Part shown: in pieces, positions 21,937 through 32,658 of the stretch
How the letters are laid out: every line of letters begins with the position of its first letter
Position numbering within the stretch: the first letter of the stretch is position 1
Source: an uncultured Limosilactobacillus sp.
GTDB lineage: Bacteria; Bacillota; Bacilli; Lactobacillales; Lactobacillaceae
Assembly (NCBI RefSeq): GCF_934202235.1
Contig: NZ_CAKPXS010000001.1
Location: 49,539 to 113,538 of the forward strand
DNA: 64,000 nt
Direction: 5' to 3'
The notes under the pieces: generated by a model
Seen by the model: the letters and a program-made list of their open reading frames with translations, nothing else
Database searches by the model: none
What the model was told of the DNA's origin: nothing
Program-made: the position numbers and the translations under genes

Positions 21937-22369
21937 GTTTGATGACCAAGTGAACGCCTTTTTAAAGCAGGTTAAGCGATTGGTTCCTAATCAGGAAACT
22001 AAGCGTCAGATGACACGGGCTGGTGCCCAGGTCTTGTCAAAGGGATTAGCCGAAGATACTAGGTCGAAGCACTACGATGCTAATCATCAAGTGCCCAAAC
22101 GTCTGCGTGGACGAGTCAAGCACCTGGCCGATTCTGTTGATTACACCGATACTACTTTGGACGGTTTAGTTGATGGAACTTCAACGGTCGGTTTTAAAGG
22201 CACCCAGACAACGGGTGTCAATCATGGTCGCATTGCCCGTTTCCTAAATGATGGGACTAAAAAGATGCACGGCGACCACTTTGTAGAGCATTCACGTGAA
22301 GATCACGCCAATACAATGTTCCATAAGATGGCTGATGTTTATCATAAGTCAGTGAAGGAAGGGAAGTAA
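21923..22369 (+). CDS. HK97 gp10-like tail component
   Basis: 148 aa (ATG 21923 or 21929). The N-terminus is helical; the segment VNHGRIARFLNDGTKKMHGD then HFVEHSREDHANTMF is the HK97-gp10 signature. It acts in tail completion or joining. Confidence 0.85.
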   Translation: MPMAEFDDQVNAFLKQVKRLVPNQETKRQMTRAGAQVLSKGLAEDTRSKHYDANHQVPKRLRGRVKHLADSVDYTDTTLDGLVDGTSTVGFKGTQTTGVNHGRIARFLNDGTKKMHGDHFVEHSREDHANTMFHKMADVYHKSVKEGK

Positions 22370-22371
22370 CA

Positions 22372-22764
22372 ATGGACCTTCCAGTTAATCAAGCAGCTGA
22401 TCTAATTAAAGCGGCCCACTTTTCGTGGATCGCTGACGATCATATTTTTACAACGTCTATTCCTGATGAGTTTGTCAATGACACTTCTCAGACCGTGATG
22501 CGGATTGACGAGTATCAGAACCAACCATCGGGTTATGCTAATCGACGTTTTAACACGATGGAAATCGGGGTTGAAGTTCAGATCTACTATGCAGCTGATG
22601 CGGATTTTGATATCCAATCAGCTGAGATTGCTTTGCAGCGTTGGTTTAAGAACCATCGTTGGGAAGTAGCAATCTCACGCGAACATTCTTTTGACCCCGA
22701 CACGGATCAACTGACTAAAACGATTTATTTTGTCAAAACTGAATTTTTAAAGGCGACCGATTAG
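22372..22764 (+). CDS. DUF806-like tail completion protein
   Basis: 130 aa. N-terminal helix VNQAADLIKAAHFSWIADDH; central beta segment FNTMEIGVEVQIYYAADADF; C-terminal LTKTIYFVKTEFLKATD. It lies at the tail terminator position, just before the major tail protein. An intrinsic terminator overlaps its stop. Confidence 0.75.
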   Translation: MDLPVNQAADLIKAAHFSWIADDHIFTTSIPDEFVNDTSQTVMRIDEYQNQPSGYANRRFNTMEIGVEVQIYYAADADFDIQSAEIALQRWFKNHRWEVAISREHSFDPDTDQLTKTIYFVKTEFLKATD

Positions 22765-22776
22765 TCGTCTTTTTTT
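22751..22776 (+). terminator. Attenuator-like terminator before major tail protein
   Basis: AGGCGAC pairs with GTCGTCT (one wobble) and is followed by T-rich sequence. It spans the stop codon of the DUF806 gene, so partial termination would adjust tail-gene levels. Confidence 0.65.
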
Positions 22777-22799
22777 ATTGGAAAAAGGAGGAAAAAACT

Positions 22800-23537
22800 A
22801 TGGCTAAAAAGATGGGTGCTAGCTTTACCGGTATCGATTACGTCGCCTTTGGGATTATCGATGGCGATACTGGCAAGCTAGTTGCTGATAAGGATAAGGG
22901 CCTATCCGCTGACGGGGTTGTGATCGTCGATGGGGATGGGCAAGGTGCTACAACCGCCAATATCACTCAATTGGGTGCTACGGGTGCTGATCAGTACGCT
23001 AACAACAAGCTGAAGCGGATTGCTTATGGTCTGCAACGGCCACAGCTCGCATTGACCATGCTGGACATGCCATTTGACATTGCTCAGAAGATCAAGGGTT
23101 ATGTTTCAGATGGCAAAGGTGGCTATGTACTGGGAAAGATTCGACCACATGTGGCTGTCCTGGTTGCCAGTGAAGACTACTGGGGCAACATGGTCTTTGA
23201 TGCTTTTGCCAATTCTAGCGTTGATGAAACGGCTCACAATCACGGGACTGATAATCAAAACGAAGTTGACTACAATGCTGCACTGACGATTCAAGCCTTG
23301 AATCCAATTGACGATAATGTATTTATCGACCCAGATACTGGTACACAACGTGCTTACAAGCAGTTCCAATCAGGGGATGACGGATTCACTTATGATGCAA
23401 TGCTGAGTGAAGTCTTTGGTGGTTACAAAGATACTAACAAGCAGTTTGCAAATCACGGCAAGACTGCCGCAACTTATGATCCAACTAACCAGTCACACAC
23501 TTCTGGGACTGGTCAGGATACTACCCCAGTTTCCTAA
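22800..23537 (+). CDS. Major tail protein
   Basis: 245 aa, phi13-type tail tube protein. MAKKMGASFTGIDYVAFGII opens it. TTANITQLGATGADQYANNK and later YNAALTIQALNPIDDNVFID fit the family. AAAGGAGG precedes the ATG. There is no C-terminal Ig-like extension. Confidence 0.9.
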   Translation: MAKKMGASFTGIDYVAFGIIDGDTGKLVADKDKGLSADGVVIVDGDGQGATTANITQLGATGADQYANNKLKRIAYGLQRPQLALTMLDMPFDIAQKIKGYVSDGKGGYVLGKIRPHVAVLVASEDYWGNMVFDAFANSSVDETAHNHGTDNQNEVDYNAALTIQALNPIDDNVFIDPDTGTQRAYKQFQSGDDGFTYDAMLSEVFGGYKDTNKQFANHGKTAATYDPTNQSHTSGTGQDTTPVS

Positions 23538-23581
23538 TTAATATAGCGGTTTAGATTCTAATTTTTTTGGAGGGATTTCGA

Positions 23582-23992
23582 ATGAAGATTAAAGCAAATG
23601 CAATGGGCTTTCAAAAACCTTTCACGGTTAAGCCATCTGTAAAGAAGTACAAGCTTGCTAACAAGATGCTTATCAAGGTGCTTAAAATGCAAGCTCTGTT
23701 CACTAAAGCAGATGCAATTAAGCCATCAGACGATCACTATGTGGATGCCATTACTGACATTCTGGAAAGCGAAGATCAGTTTATGGACGATGGCATGAAG
23801 TTTTTACAGGAAACTTTCCGCTTGAACGATAAGCAGATGGAAGTGGTCGAAAGCCACTTAACTGACAGCAATTCTCTTGCTGATTACATCAGTTATGTGA
23901 TCCAACGTGTTAAGGGTGCTTCAGATCAGCAAATCGAAGCTGATGAAAAACGGACCCGCCAAGAACGAAAGAATCAAGACCCAAAAAAATAG
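23582..23992 (+). CDS. Tail assembly chaperone (gpG analogue)
   Basis: 136 aa from ATG 23582, with GGAGGG upstream. Mostly helical with a charged end (DEKRTRQERKNQDPKK). It binds the tape measure during tail assembly. The gene ends in CCAAAAAAATAG, a slippery run that allows a -1 shift into the following frame. Confidence 0.88.
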   Translation: MKIKANAMGFQKPFTVKPSVKKYKLANKMLIKVLKMQALFTKADAIKPSDDHYVDAITDILESEDQFMDDGMKFLQETFRLNDKQMEVVESHLTDSNSLADYISYVIQRVKGASDQQIEADEKRTRQERKNQDPKK

Positions 23993-24204
23993 TTGGTGAC
24001 CTGTTCCAGGCAATTGATGATACCAAACAAGAACAGGAAGACATCGAATACTTTGAACAGCAATTATTGTTTAACAGCGGGGTTTTGCCGTCTCAAATAG
24101 AAGATGAGGATATGGTTGAACTGCTTAAAGTTCGGTCTGCTCGCAGTCGTGATGATCGGCCAATGTCTAGTGCTGAAGCTCACGCAAAACTGCGAAGTAT
24201 GTAA
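23582..24204 (+). CDS. Frameshifted tail assembly chaperone (gpGT analogue)
   Basis: A -1 slip on A7 (23983-23989) just before TAG continues as IVGDLFQAIDDTKQEQEDIE then YFEQQLLFNSGVLPSQIED and ends in AEAHAKLRSM at 24202-24204. The extension has no good start of its own and lies between chaperone and tape measure. This is the conserved lambda G/GT arrangement. Confidence 0.85.
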
Positions 24205-24240
24205 CCTTGCCGGGAATCTTTGAGGAAAGGAGGTAAGCAC

Positions 24241-27200
24241 ATGGCAAATTCAAACGACATTCAAGCCTTGATGTCGACCAAAATTAGTGTCGATTCTGCA
24301 CAAGCAAGTGACAACGTCACTCGATTGACGAACGGCTTTAAAGAGCTGACTTCCAGTTGGAAGGCGGAACAGGCAGTTGCTAAGGCTAACGGGGATGTTG
24401 TTAAAGCTGCTGAAGTTCGGTATAAAGGATTATCCGACACACTAGATGTTCAAAAGCTCAAGCTGGAACAGTTACAGACTCGTCGCCGGGCTTTAAAGTC
24501 TGAGATGGAATCATCGGCAGTGGTCACTAAAGACCAAACTGATGAGATGAAGGTCTTAGACCGTCAACTTGGATCCACAGCTCGTAGTGTTGCCAGCCTG
24601 TCTAAGCAACAGGAACGCGCTAAACACAGTTTTGAGTATGTTTCTTCAGGACTCAAGGAACTGAGAAACGAATACTATACCAATAACCGGGCAATTGACG
24701 CTAATGTTGCGAAGTTGGAAGCACAAGGCCACAGTGCTGAAGCCCAGAAGGCTAAGTTAGCTGGTCTACGTGAGTCACTGCAAAACCTGTCAAAGCAAGA
24801 GAGTGCTGCTCAAAAACTAGCTGAGAAGGCTGCTGATTCTGAAGGCAAACAGTCCAACATTTATTTGCGCCGGAAGACTGACCTGGACAAAGTTTCGCGA
24901 TCAATTGCTGAAACTAAAAACCAGATCAAGTCAATGGAGTCCACCATGCAGAGCAACACCGGCTGGTCGAAATTCCATCGTGATCTTTTCGGAGTATCTC
25001 GTGCGGAAAAACAGGTAGTCGACAATGGACACCGGATTCGTGATATTTTCACCGGGGCTTTTCTCAGCAACCTTGCGACTAGTGCATTAACGACGTTGCA
25101 AACGCACTTAACCGGGATCATCAAAACCGGGTACAAGGTTGCATTAGCTGGTCGTGAAATTCAAGCTCGTTGGTCTAACTTAGGGGTTTCTAACAACGGT
25201 GTTCAACGGTTGACTAAGGAAATGGCCGATCTGAAGGCTAACAGTAATATGTCGGCTGACTCAGTTACAGCGTTGCAAATGCGCTTCTATGACTTAACAG
25301 GTCACTCAATTCCGCAGACGATGAAGCTAACTAAGGGTGTTGCATCACTGACTGATACACTCCACTTGTCATCTGAACAGACGGAGAGCTTTAGTCGGAC
25401 ACTGACCCGAGTCGAATCGGCTGGTAAGGTTACTCAACAGAGCTTAGGACGAATTGAACGAGCTGCACCTGGTTTTTCAACTGCCTTACAGCGGGCCAGT
25501 GGAATGAGTCGGAAGTCATTTGACCAACTAGTTCAATCTGGGAAGATGACTAGTAGCCAGTTCAACGACATTTTGGCTAAGGCGTCAAAAGACTACGGTA
25601 AAAACGCTAAGTACTTTAACAATACTTATGATGGGGCAATGCACCATCTAAGTGAAACATGGAAGAGTACTCAGCGGACGATTGCACGACCGTTGATGAA
25701 CGTTGCAACGGCAGGATTGCAAAGTTTGGACAAGGTTTTGTCTAACAAAAACATTCAGAATGCCTTAAACGGCGTTGCGCAGGCTGTTGCACATGTTGCT
25801 GACGGGGCAGCTAAGGTTCTAACTAAGCAAAATATCACTGGAATGGCAGAAGTAGCCATTTCTTTGACGAAAATTGCCGAAATCATGCTGAAGACCGTGT
25901 GGAACACGTTCTCCGGCATTATTTTGGGTATTGCTAAAGCATTTCATCTTGCTGGTAAAGGTAGTAAGACTGCTAAGAGTGGAATAAAAGTCTTTGGGGA
26001 TGCAATGGAAGGCATTGCCAAACATCAGAAGGCGATTGAGGGGATCACTAAAGCCCTCATCGCCCTTTTTGCGATCAAGAAAACCGTTAAGCTGATTAAT
26101 GACCTGAACGCTTTTCGCCGGAGCGTAATAGCTGCGGCTCGTCACGTTAAAGTGTTGGGCAAGGATTTATTATCTCTGCCAAAAGACACTAAAACCCGAG
26201 TCGTTGCTATGACGCAACAAGCAAAAGTGCGGATTCAAAAACTAGGTTCATCGATCAAGAAGGTAACCAAGTTTGTTAGGGTGAAAATTGGTGCAGCGAC
26301 TACGGCCGCTCGTAATGGTGTTCGCAAGGTGGGCGCTGCAGTCAAAAGATTGCCAAAGAAGGTGAAAGTTGTTGCGACTGCAGCAACTCGTTCGGCTCAA
26401 GCCAACATTCGCAAAGTTGGATCAGCAGCTAAATCGGCAGCTAGGACCACCAAGAATGCGTTTGTGGAAACTGGACAAGTTATTGGATCAGTAACAAGAT
26501 CGTTTGCTTCTAAAAGCAAAATTGCTTTTCTTCAAATCGGACAAAGCGCTAGGACTCTTGGTACTACGCTGAAAATGGCCTTTATGAGTAATCCATTTGG
26601 AGTAATCATGACGGCCATTAGTACTTTGATTGCTGCTTTTCAATGGCTTTATGACAACGATAAGCCTTTCAGAAAATGGGTTGATGGAATCAAAAAAGGT
26701 TTAGTCAAGACACTGAATGGCGCTTTTGGTAAAGCTGTTAAATTCATTACTGGCTTTGGTAAAAGCGTCGCTAGAATTTTCAATTCACTTGGCAAAACAT
26801 TTGATAGATTCCAAAAGAACGTTAAGAAGCGCCATATTCAGTCGGAAAAGGAATGGGATAAACACAATCGTTCTTTACAAAAGTCCCTTTCTCGCGCTGG
26901 GAAAAACATGGCAAAACAAGCTAGTCGTGATGGCAAGACTATCTGGCAACAGATGACCCGTTGGGGCGGTCAAGGTAGTAAAAAGATTAGCCGCCAATTT
27001 GACTGGTTAAGCCGGCAGACCCAAAAGCAAACCCGACAGATGTTCCGTCGCCACCGTCAAGTATTCCAATCAGGATATAAGGTCCTTCAAGATCGTACAC
27101 GAACCTGGCACGATGTCATGACTGGTCATTGGGATCGTTTATCTCGCGATACACAACGTACATCTCGTGATATGAGTCGGTATCACCATGCGATCTTCCG

Positions 27201-28611
27201 AGACATGTACAACCGGTTGAACGACCTCACTGATGGTCGGCTGGGCGATATGGTTAAGTCTTGGCAATCTAAGATGGGCAATATTGGCGATACAGTCGCT
27301 AATGCAAAGAAGTCCATACATGATCACTTTGTTGACTTAGTTCGTGGAATCATTCAGCCGTTTAACGATATGCTGGAGGACTTACATAAAGGTATCAACT
27401 GGGTTTTGGAAAAGGTCGGTGCTTCCAAGATTGGTGGCACCTGGTCGGTTCCAATGCCTAGCTATGCTGTGGGTACTCCTGGTACTCATCCGGGCGGATT
27501 AGCAAAGGTCAATGATGCACCTACCAGTCACTACCGAGAACTTTATCGTCTGCCAAACGGCAAGATGGGGATGTTCCCGGCTGTCCGGAATATGGTGGTT
27601 CCTTTACCAGCTGGTACGTCGGTATTAGATGGGGAACGAAGCTATCAGCTGTCACGAATGATGGGGATCATTCCTCATTACGCTGATGGGACGTTGGATG
27701 CCGTTGGTAACTTCTTTGGAAATCTTAAAGATGATGCTGAGAATTTCCTGGATAATACAGAAAAGTTCTTGGCACACCCAATCCAATTTATGGAGTCTGT
27801 TTTCAATAAATTTGTTAAGGTATCTACACCTGTCCAGTTTGCTACTGATTTGGTACAACACGTACCTGTATTTATTGCTAAGAACATGGTGAACTGGGTT
27901 AAAAAGCAATTGGAAGTCATGGCTAATCCTGGCGGTTCTGGGGTTGCCCGTTGGCGTCCATATGTCCGGCGTGCTTTAGCTATGTTGCATTTGTCTTCGA
28001 GTCTCGTTGATAAGGTTTTAAGACAAATTAAGACAGAATCAGGTGGCAATCCTCTTGCTCGTCAACCAGGTGCTGACCCTGATGGTGACGGCTCAGGACC
28101 TGCATTAGGTCTAATGCAAACTAAGATGGGTACTTTCAATGCGTACAAGCTACCTGGGCATGGCAACTTATGGAACGGCTTTGATGATATTCTTGCTGGA
28201 TTGAACTATGCCTTACATCGTTATGGACCAAGTTTATCCGCTTTAGGTAATGGTCATGGGTATGCCAATGGTGGAGAAATTACAACTCATGGTCTGTATG
28301 AAATTGCCGAACGCAACAAGCCAGAATTCATTATTCCGACTGACATTACGCGACGCGATCGTGCTTACCAGTTATTAGGTCAGTTGATGACTCGCTTTAA
28401 AGCTGACGATCCACGCATTAGTACTTTAGGATCAGGTAATGACAACCTAAAGAACGTTGAAAAGAAGATGGATACCATGATTGGTTTGCTATCTGAATTA
28501 TTAGGCAGTGGCAATGCAACTGTCCAAGCCATTAAGAATCAAGGCAGCTTAGATGTAAAGCGCCTTTACAAGCGCCAAGCACTAGATGCCTCAATGCGTG
28601 CTTTTAGCTAG
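24241..28611 (+). CDS. Tape measure protein with lytic transglycosylase domain
   Basis: 1,456 aa from ATG 24241 (AAAGGAGGT upstream). A long N-terminal coiled coil (to about residue 250) leads to the tape-measure core (SADSVTALQMRFYDLTGHSI, SGKMTSSQFNDILAKASKDY). Hydrophobic segments lie at about 535-575 and 780-800. A Lys/Arg-rich section lies at about 880-1010. Near residue 1260 an SLT-type domain has KTESGGNPLARQPGADPDGD and GLMQTKMGTFNAY, suggesting wall degradation during DNA entry. It sets tail length. Confidence 0.93.
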   Translation: MANSNDIQALMSTKISVDSAQASDNVTRLTNGFKELTSSWKAEQAVAKANGDVVKAAEVRYKGLSDTLDVQKLKLEQLQTRRRALKSEMESSAVVTKDQTDEMKVLDRQLGSTARSVASLSKQQERAKHSFEYVSSGLKELRNEYYTNNRAIDANVAKLEAQGHSAEAQKAKLAGLRESLQNLSKQESAAQKLAEKAADSEGKQSNIYLRRKTDLDKVSRSIAETKNQIKSMESTMQSNTGWSKFHRDLFGVSRAEKQVVDNGHRIRDIFTGAFLSNLATSALTTLQTHLTGIIKTGYKVALAGREIQARWSNLGVSNNGVQRLTKEMADLKANSNMSADSVTALQMRFYDLTGHSIPQTMKLTKGVASLTDTLHLSSEQTESFSRTLTRVESAGKVTQQSLGRIERAAPGFSTALQRASGMSRKSFDQLVQSGKMTSSQFNDILAKASKDYGKNAKYFNNTYDGAMHHLSETWKSTQRTIARPLMNVATAGLQSLDKVLSNKNIQNALNGVAQAVAHVADGAAKVLTKQNITGMAEVAISLTKIAEIMLKTVWNTFSGIILGIAKAFHLAGKGSKTAKSGIKVFGDAMEGIAKHQKAIEGITKALIALFAIKKTVKLINDLNAFRRSVIAAARHVKVLGKDLLSLPKDTKTRVVAMTQQAKVRIQKLGSSIKKVTKFVRVKIGAATTAARNGVRKVGAAVKRLPKKVKVVATAATRSAQANIRKVGSAAKSAARTTKNAFVETGQVIGSVTRSFASKSKIAFLQIGQSARTLGTTLKMAFMSNPFGVIMTAISTLIAAFQWLYDNDKPFRKWVDGIKKGLVKTLNGAFGKAVKFITGFGKSVARIFNSLGKTFDRFQKNVKKRHIQSEKEWDKHNRSLQKSLSRAGKNMAKQASRDGKTIWQQMTRWGGQGSKKISRQFDWLSRQTQKQTRQMFRRHRQVFQSGYKVLQDRTRTWHDVMTGHWDRLSRDTQRTSRDMSRYHHAIFRDMYNRLNDLTDGRLGDMVKSWQSKMGNIGDTVANAKKSIHDHFVDLVRGIIQPFNDMLEDLHKGINWVLEKVGASKIGGTWSVPMPSYAVGTPGTHPGGLAKVNDAPTSHYRELYRLPNGKMGMFPAVRNMVVPLPAGTSVLDGERSYQLSRMMGIIPHYADGTLDAVGNFFGNLKDDAENFLDNTEKFLAHPIQFMESVFNKFVKVSTPVQFATDLVQHVPVFIAKNMVNWVKKQLEVMANPGGSGVARWRPYVRRALAMLHLSSSLVDKVLRQIKTESGGNPLARQPGADPDGDGSGPALGLMQTKMGTFNAYKLPGHGNLWNGFDDILAGLNYALHRYGPSLSALGNGHGYANGGEITTHGLYEIAERNKPEFIIPTDITRRDRAYQLLGQLMTRFKADDPRISTLGSGNDNLKNVEKKMDTMIGLLSELLGSGNATVQAIKNQGSLDVKRLYKRQALDASMRAFS

Positions 28612-28622
28612 GAGGTGGATGC

Positions 28623-29477
28623 ATGAAACCATTTTTTAAAGTCAAAATCAGTAGCGGGGATGAATTCGATATCACGGATAAGATTCCTGGTTTATCCTAT
28701 TTAGGGCTAGATGATGGATCATCATCTCCGCAGTTTACTAATGCTTATCAAGACGCGTCCGGTCGAGACGGGTCTATTTTTATAGGACGAACTTTTGCTA
28801 AGCGGACTTTCAACGAAAGATTCTTGTTGTCATTTCGGAATTGGACTGATTATCAACTTGCTAAGCACCACATTTATAAGATCTTTGGTACAAGGCAGTT
28901 GACTAGGGTCAGAACCGATACCAATAGTGCCAAAGTTTACTTCGGATATGCGACGCCTTTTGATATTGCACCAACTGAGGCCGGATCATCCTTTGCTAAC
29001 TTTACAATTCCGTTTGAAGTGCCCTCCGGATATCGCTACAGCTTGTACCGCAGTGATAGTCCTTACACCTTCAAACAGAATGGTTGGCAAATGGGGATGA
29101 ACTTACCGCTGCATCCGGGGAATACTGGTTATCACTTTATGACTGACCAGTTCAAGGTGTACAACGCTTCTGACATTGATGTTGATCCTTATTATCAGAA
29201 CCACGACTTACAGATGATTATCCGTTTTACGGGTAGTTCGCTAAAAGTCCACAACAAGACCACTGATACCACATGGACTTATAACGAGAGTTCTGATAAC
29301 AGTCATAAGATTGTTTGGGATGGACGTTTGTTGACGACTTACTTGGATGATCAACAAGCTAATGGGAAAACAGACTTTGGCTATATCAAATTAGCCACTG
29401 GCTGGAATGATATTGAGTGTACTGGAGCAGATAATCTCGATGTCACTTTTAGTTTTCCATTTATCTATCTGTCATGA
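28623..29477 (+). CDS. Distal tail protein (Dit)
   Basis: 284 aa. The N-terminal half matches siphovirus Dit (GRDGSIFIGRTFAKRTFNER, then LARVRTD-like LTRVRTDTNSAKVYFGYATP). The C-terminal half is a galectin-like beta domain. It is the hub between tail tube and baseplate. It overlaps the Tal gene by 4 bp. Confidence 0.88.
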   Translation: MKPFFKVKISSGDEFDITDKIPGLSYLGLDDGSSSPQFTNAYQDASGRDGSIFIGRTFAKRTFNERFLLSFRNWTDYQLAKHHIYKIFGTRQLTRVRTDTNSAKVYFGYATPFDIAPTEAGSSFANFTIPFEVPSGYRYSLYRSDSPYTFKQNGWQMGMNLPLHPGNTGYHFMTDQFKVYNASDIDVDPYYQNHDLQMIIRFTGSSLKVHNKTTDTTWTYNESSDNSHKIVWDGRLLTTYLDDQQANGKTDFGYIKLATGWNDIECTGADNLDVTFSFPFIYLS

Positions 29478-31216
29478 GTAAGACACTTACGACCCCACTT
29501 AAGGTGTTGAAACCAAAGAGCGGTGCTTTTAATCCGCTAAAGGCTTCGTCACAGGATACGCTGGCAGTGCTCCAGTCTGTTTTAAGCGACTCTGTGTCCG
29601 TTGAGTGGGAAGTTAACTCAAACTACCAAGCCAGCTTTACTGCCTTTGATGACGGCAGTGAAGCTTTTAATTTGCTGCAGGTACAGAATATGATTGAAAT
29701 TGAAGGTCAATGGTTTGTCATTAAGCAATTACAGTCGGACTATTCAGCTGGTATTACGACTGTGCAGGTTAGTCTGACGCATATTTCTAATGAGCTATCT
29801 CGATTTAGAGTCTATAGCGACGATATTGACTGGGGAGATATAGAGCATAGCGGCGGGAGTGGTAATCCATCAACAACCGTTCCAAACGATGATAATAGTG
29901 ATCAGCAAATATCTGTCACACCTGATGCATTGTTGAAGTGGATTTCAACAAACAACTCTTATGGGGTCACTTATCAGATCATCGGTAACTTCCAAGCAGT
30001 CAACGTCACTAATCCATATACCTCAATGTCATACAAGGATATGATTGATCACATCCTTGAGTATTGGCCCGGCACGGTATTTTTCCCAGATAATTTGAAT
30101 CTGCGGTTTTATACCAACGAAGCTTTTTATCAGAATCATGGACATCGTATTGATTACTTGCACGACACTTCCGAAATCTCGCTAACTTACGACAGCACGA
30201 ACATGATTAATGGCGCGCGTTTAGTTGGCGCGACGTATACGCAGGATACCTCTACGGATACTGGTTTACCCAATGGCGCTGCAGGTAAAGGTGCTGCCGC
30301 AGTTCAAGCAGACGCTCGTAAGTATCTCGGTGTTCCATATGTTTGGGGCGGTGCTGGTGGTGCTCGTGGTGGTAACCCGATGTCAGGGATGGATTGCTCA
30401 TCCTTTGTGAGTCAAGTCTACAAGGACTTTGGGATTAATATCCCAGCCTACACAGTTTCGATGGAAGCCTATGGTCATGAGGTCAGTTCACCACAAACGG
30501 GTGACATGGGATTCTACGGTTCTCACGGAAGTAGCTATCACATCACTTTAGCTTTAGATGGCTCAAACATGATTTTTGAACCTCAGCTGGGCGAAGTATG
30601 TAAGGAAGAACCAATTAGCTGGTATCCACCGTCATGGTGGGAACGTAACGATGATATGGCTAAGGTAGTTGGTGATGGTGGAGATGATGGAACTGATGCC
30701 ACCACTACTGACAGCAAGGAACTGTACTACTTTCCGCCATTCTGGTATCAAGATGATGACAGCATAAAGCGTTGGGGTCCCTTCGACGGAGATGACATCA
30801 CTTCTGACACAATCCAAGACAAAGAAGCGATGAAGTCTTATGCAGAGACACAATTTAAGCCCAACCCGGACTTATCGATTGAGGCCACCCTGGATCCAAA
30901 AGATCAGCCAACTCCTCAGCCAGTCGCACGGCCGATTGCCGGAGATGTGGTCCGTGTCGCTGTACTGCCCAAGAATTGGATCACCACAGTCAATCTAGTT
31001 GGATTTACCTGGTATCCAAGATCGAACAGCACACAAACCACGATCAGCTATAACTCCAATGCTAAGAACATCCTAGACTTCGATAACTCAACCACGTCTA
31101 ACGCTGGGAGTGCTCGTCAACGTGAACAAGTAGTTGTCAATGAAGCTACCAATTCTGGTCGTGAGACGTGGACAGAAAGTGAGGTGCAGCAGTATGACAC
31201 AAGCCAACGTGGTTGA
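29474..31216 (+). CDS. Tail-associated protein (Tal) with NlpC/P60 peptidase
   Basis: 580 aa. A baseplate domain (prophage tail endopeptidase type) covers about residues 1-260. The NlpC/P60 domain at about 270-390 has [13 protein letters not shown], catalytic Cys308 in GMDCSSFV and His in [12 protein letters not shown]-terminal beta region follows. It would cut peptide stems at the infection site. The peptidase sits in the middle of the baseplate protein, an insertion rather than the usual C-terminal placement. Confidence 0.9.
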   Translation: MSKTLTTPLKVLKPKSGAFNPLKASSQDTLAVLQSVLSDSVSVEWEVNSNYQASFTAFDDGSEAFNLLQVQNMIEIEGQWFVIKQLQSDYSAGITTVQVSLTHISNELSRFRVYSDDIDWGDIEHSGGSGNPSTTVPNDDNSDQQISVTPDALLKWISTNNSYGVTYQIIGNFQAVNVTNPYTSMSYKDMIDHILEYWPGTVFFPDNLNLRFYTNEAFYQNHGHRIDYLHDTSEISLTYDSTNMINGARLVGATYTQDTSTDTGLPNGAAGKGAAAVQADARKYLGVPYVWGGAGGARGGNPMSGMDCSSFVSQVYKDFGINIPAYTVSMEAYGHEVSSPQTGDMGFYGSHGSSYHITLALDGSNMIFEPQLGEVCKEEPISWYPPSWWERNDDMAKVVGDGGDDGTDATTTDSKELYYFPPFWYQDDDSIKRWGPFDGDDITSDTIQDKEAMKSYAETQFKPNPDLSIEATLDPKDQPTPQPVARPIAGDVVRVAVLPKNWITTVNLVGFTWYPRSNSTQTTISYNSNAKNILDFDNSTTSNAGSARQREQVVVNEATNSGRETWTESEVQQYDTSQRG

Positions 31217-32645
31217 TGTTTCTGAATACCAACCAAGAACCATTGATTTTGAAGATTTGAAAAACAATGGTGTTAAGGCAGTGATTGTCCGGCTAGGTCA
31301 TGGGACCACGCAGGATAAGAATGCTGCTAGTCACCTCACTAGAGCTAAACAGGCTGGTCTGTTCGTACATGGTTATCACTATTACGAAGGCGTAGATGGT
31401 GAAGTTTCCTGGTCAATCAAGAACGCTCATGACTTAGGTCTATTTACCAATGCTTATTATTTCCTAGACATAGAAGGGAAGATCACTGGTAGTTGGCCTG
31501 GTATTTTTCGCGGTTTTTATCGTAATTGGCTTCAAGCTGGCTACCGCACGGGATTGTACTGCTCACTGAGTAAGTACAGTCTTTTTAGCAACAAAGAGTT
31601 AACCAGTAATAATGTCTACCGGTGGATCGCTGATTGGGATGTTGACCAGGCACCTAGCCAGGCAGATGTCTGGCAATTTAACTGTTCAACAGGGCTTGGC
31701 CAGTATCAAGACAAGTTAGATAAAGATGTTGATCTAACTGGACATCTTATTGAGCAACAAGAAACACCAAGTACTGTAACTGATCCTGATGGTGATTATC
31801 CACTCAAAACCGGAGCATTTGTCGACTTTGATTTTTCTACCACATCACTTAGCGGTGGGAAGATGCTAGTGGCTTCACCAGACGGAATCAATAAGATACC
31901 AAAGCTGGATCCAAAAGGCGACTTTCTATTTGGTAAAAGAGATTATCAACATATCTGGGACCATATTAAAGCCAATATCGACTTGCCAAGTGTAGCCAAT
32001 TTAGTGACACAGGATGATTTAAAAAAGATTGAGTTAACGCCCGGACCACAGGGACCACCTGGCAAAGGCGGTGCACCAGGACCCGCAGGACCGAAGGGTG
32101 ATGTTGGTGAAACCGGGCCAGCTGGTCCCAAAGGTGACGCAGGCCCTCAAGGACCACAAGGGGAGCCTGGCCCAATTGGTCCTCAAGGCAAGACAGGCGC
32201 TGATGGTCCAGTAGGTCCACGTGGTCCACAGGGACTACCAGGACAAAAGGGTGATCCAGGTCCACAAGGAACCCCAGGGCCACAGGGGCCAAAGGGAGAC
32301 AAAGGTGATCGTGGACCGCAAGGACCTCCTGGCCAAGATGCGACGATTGTCATTGATTCAACTTCACAAAACACAAACAAAAAGCCTTCCGAATACTCGG
32401 AGGGCTTTTATCGTGAAATAAAGTCAATGTCAGTCATGGGCATTAACCGTTCGCAACTGGCATCTGATGCTCAAGATGGTAATACTGCGCTGGTGTTGAC
32501 CTACTCATATGGCGGTTTTGCCCGTCAAACAGTGATGGTCATAGATAGTCAACGGCCCATGACTTATAAGCGTAATGGCAACGGTGACCGGTGGTTCCCG
32601 TGGGAAGTCGTCACAACCACTGGTGGCGATTGGCTACAAGGATAG
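31194..32645 (+). CDS. GH25 muramidase with collagen-like tail-fibre region
   Basis: 483 aa from ATG 31194 (GAGGTG upstream, overlapping Tal). The GH25 domain at about residues 1-190 has Asp8 (VVDVSEYQ) and the DxE pair Asp92/Glu94 (YFLDIEGK). A linker follows, then 33 collagen-type Gly-X-Y triplets at about 284-382. The C-terminal domain has [20 protein letters not shown]. It would be a trimeric fibre with a wall-cleaving head. An intrinsic-terminator-like hairpin lies inside the gene at 32380-32409. Confidence 0.88.
   Translation: MTQANVVDVSEYQPRTIDFEDLKNNGVKAVIVRLGHGTTQDKNAASHLTRAKQAGLFVHGYHYYEGVDGEVSWSIKNAHDLGLFTNAYYFLDIEGKITGSWPGIFRGFYRNWLQAGYRTGLYCSLSKYSLFSNKELTSNNVYRWIADWDVDQAPSQADVWQFNCSTGLGQYQDKLDKDVDLTGHLIEQQETPSTVTDPDGDYPLKTGAFVDFDFSTTSLSGGKMLVASPDGINKIPKLDPKGDFLFGKRDYQHIWDHIKANIDLPSVANLVTQDDLKKIELTPGPQGPPGKGGAPGPAGPKGDVGETGPAGPKGDAGPQGPQGEPGPIGPQGKTGADGPVGPRGPQGLPGQKGDPGPQGTPGPQGPKGDKGDRGPQGPPGQDATIVIDSTSQNTNKKPSEYSEGFYREIKSMSVMGINRSQLASDAQDGNTALVLTYSYGGFARQTVMVIDSQRPMTYKRNGNGDRWFPWEVVTTTGGDWLQG
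32380..32409 (+). terminator. Terminator-like hairpin inside the collagen-fibre gene
   Basis: AAAAGCCTTCCG pairs with CGGAGGGCTTTT over 12 bp (one wobble) around a 6-nt loop, ending in TTTT. It lies within the coding frame just past the collagen repeats. Untranslated RNA would terminate here. Confidence 0.55.
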
Positions 32646-32658
32646 CGAGGCGATTTAA

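Noticed and set aside
32043..32340. Dense short repeats resembling a tandem or CRISPR-like array
   Set aside because: They are in-frame Gly-X-Y codons of the collagen-like region with no constant spacer or repeat length.
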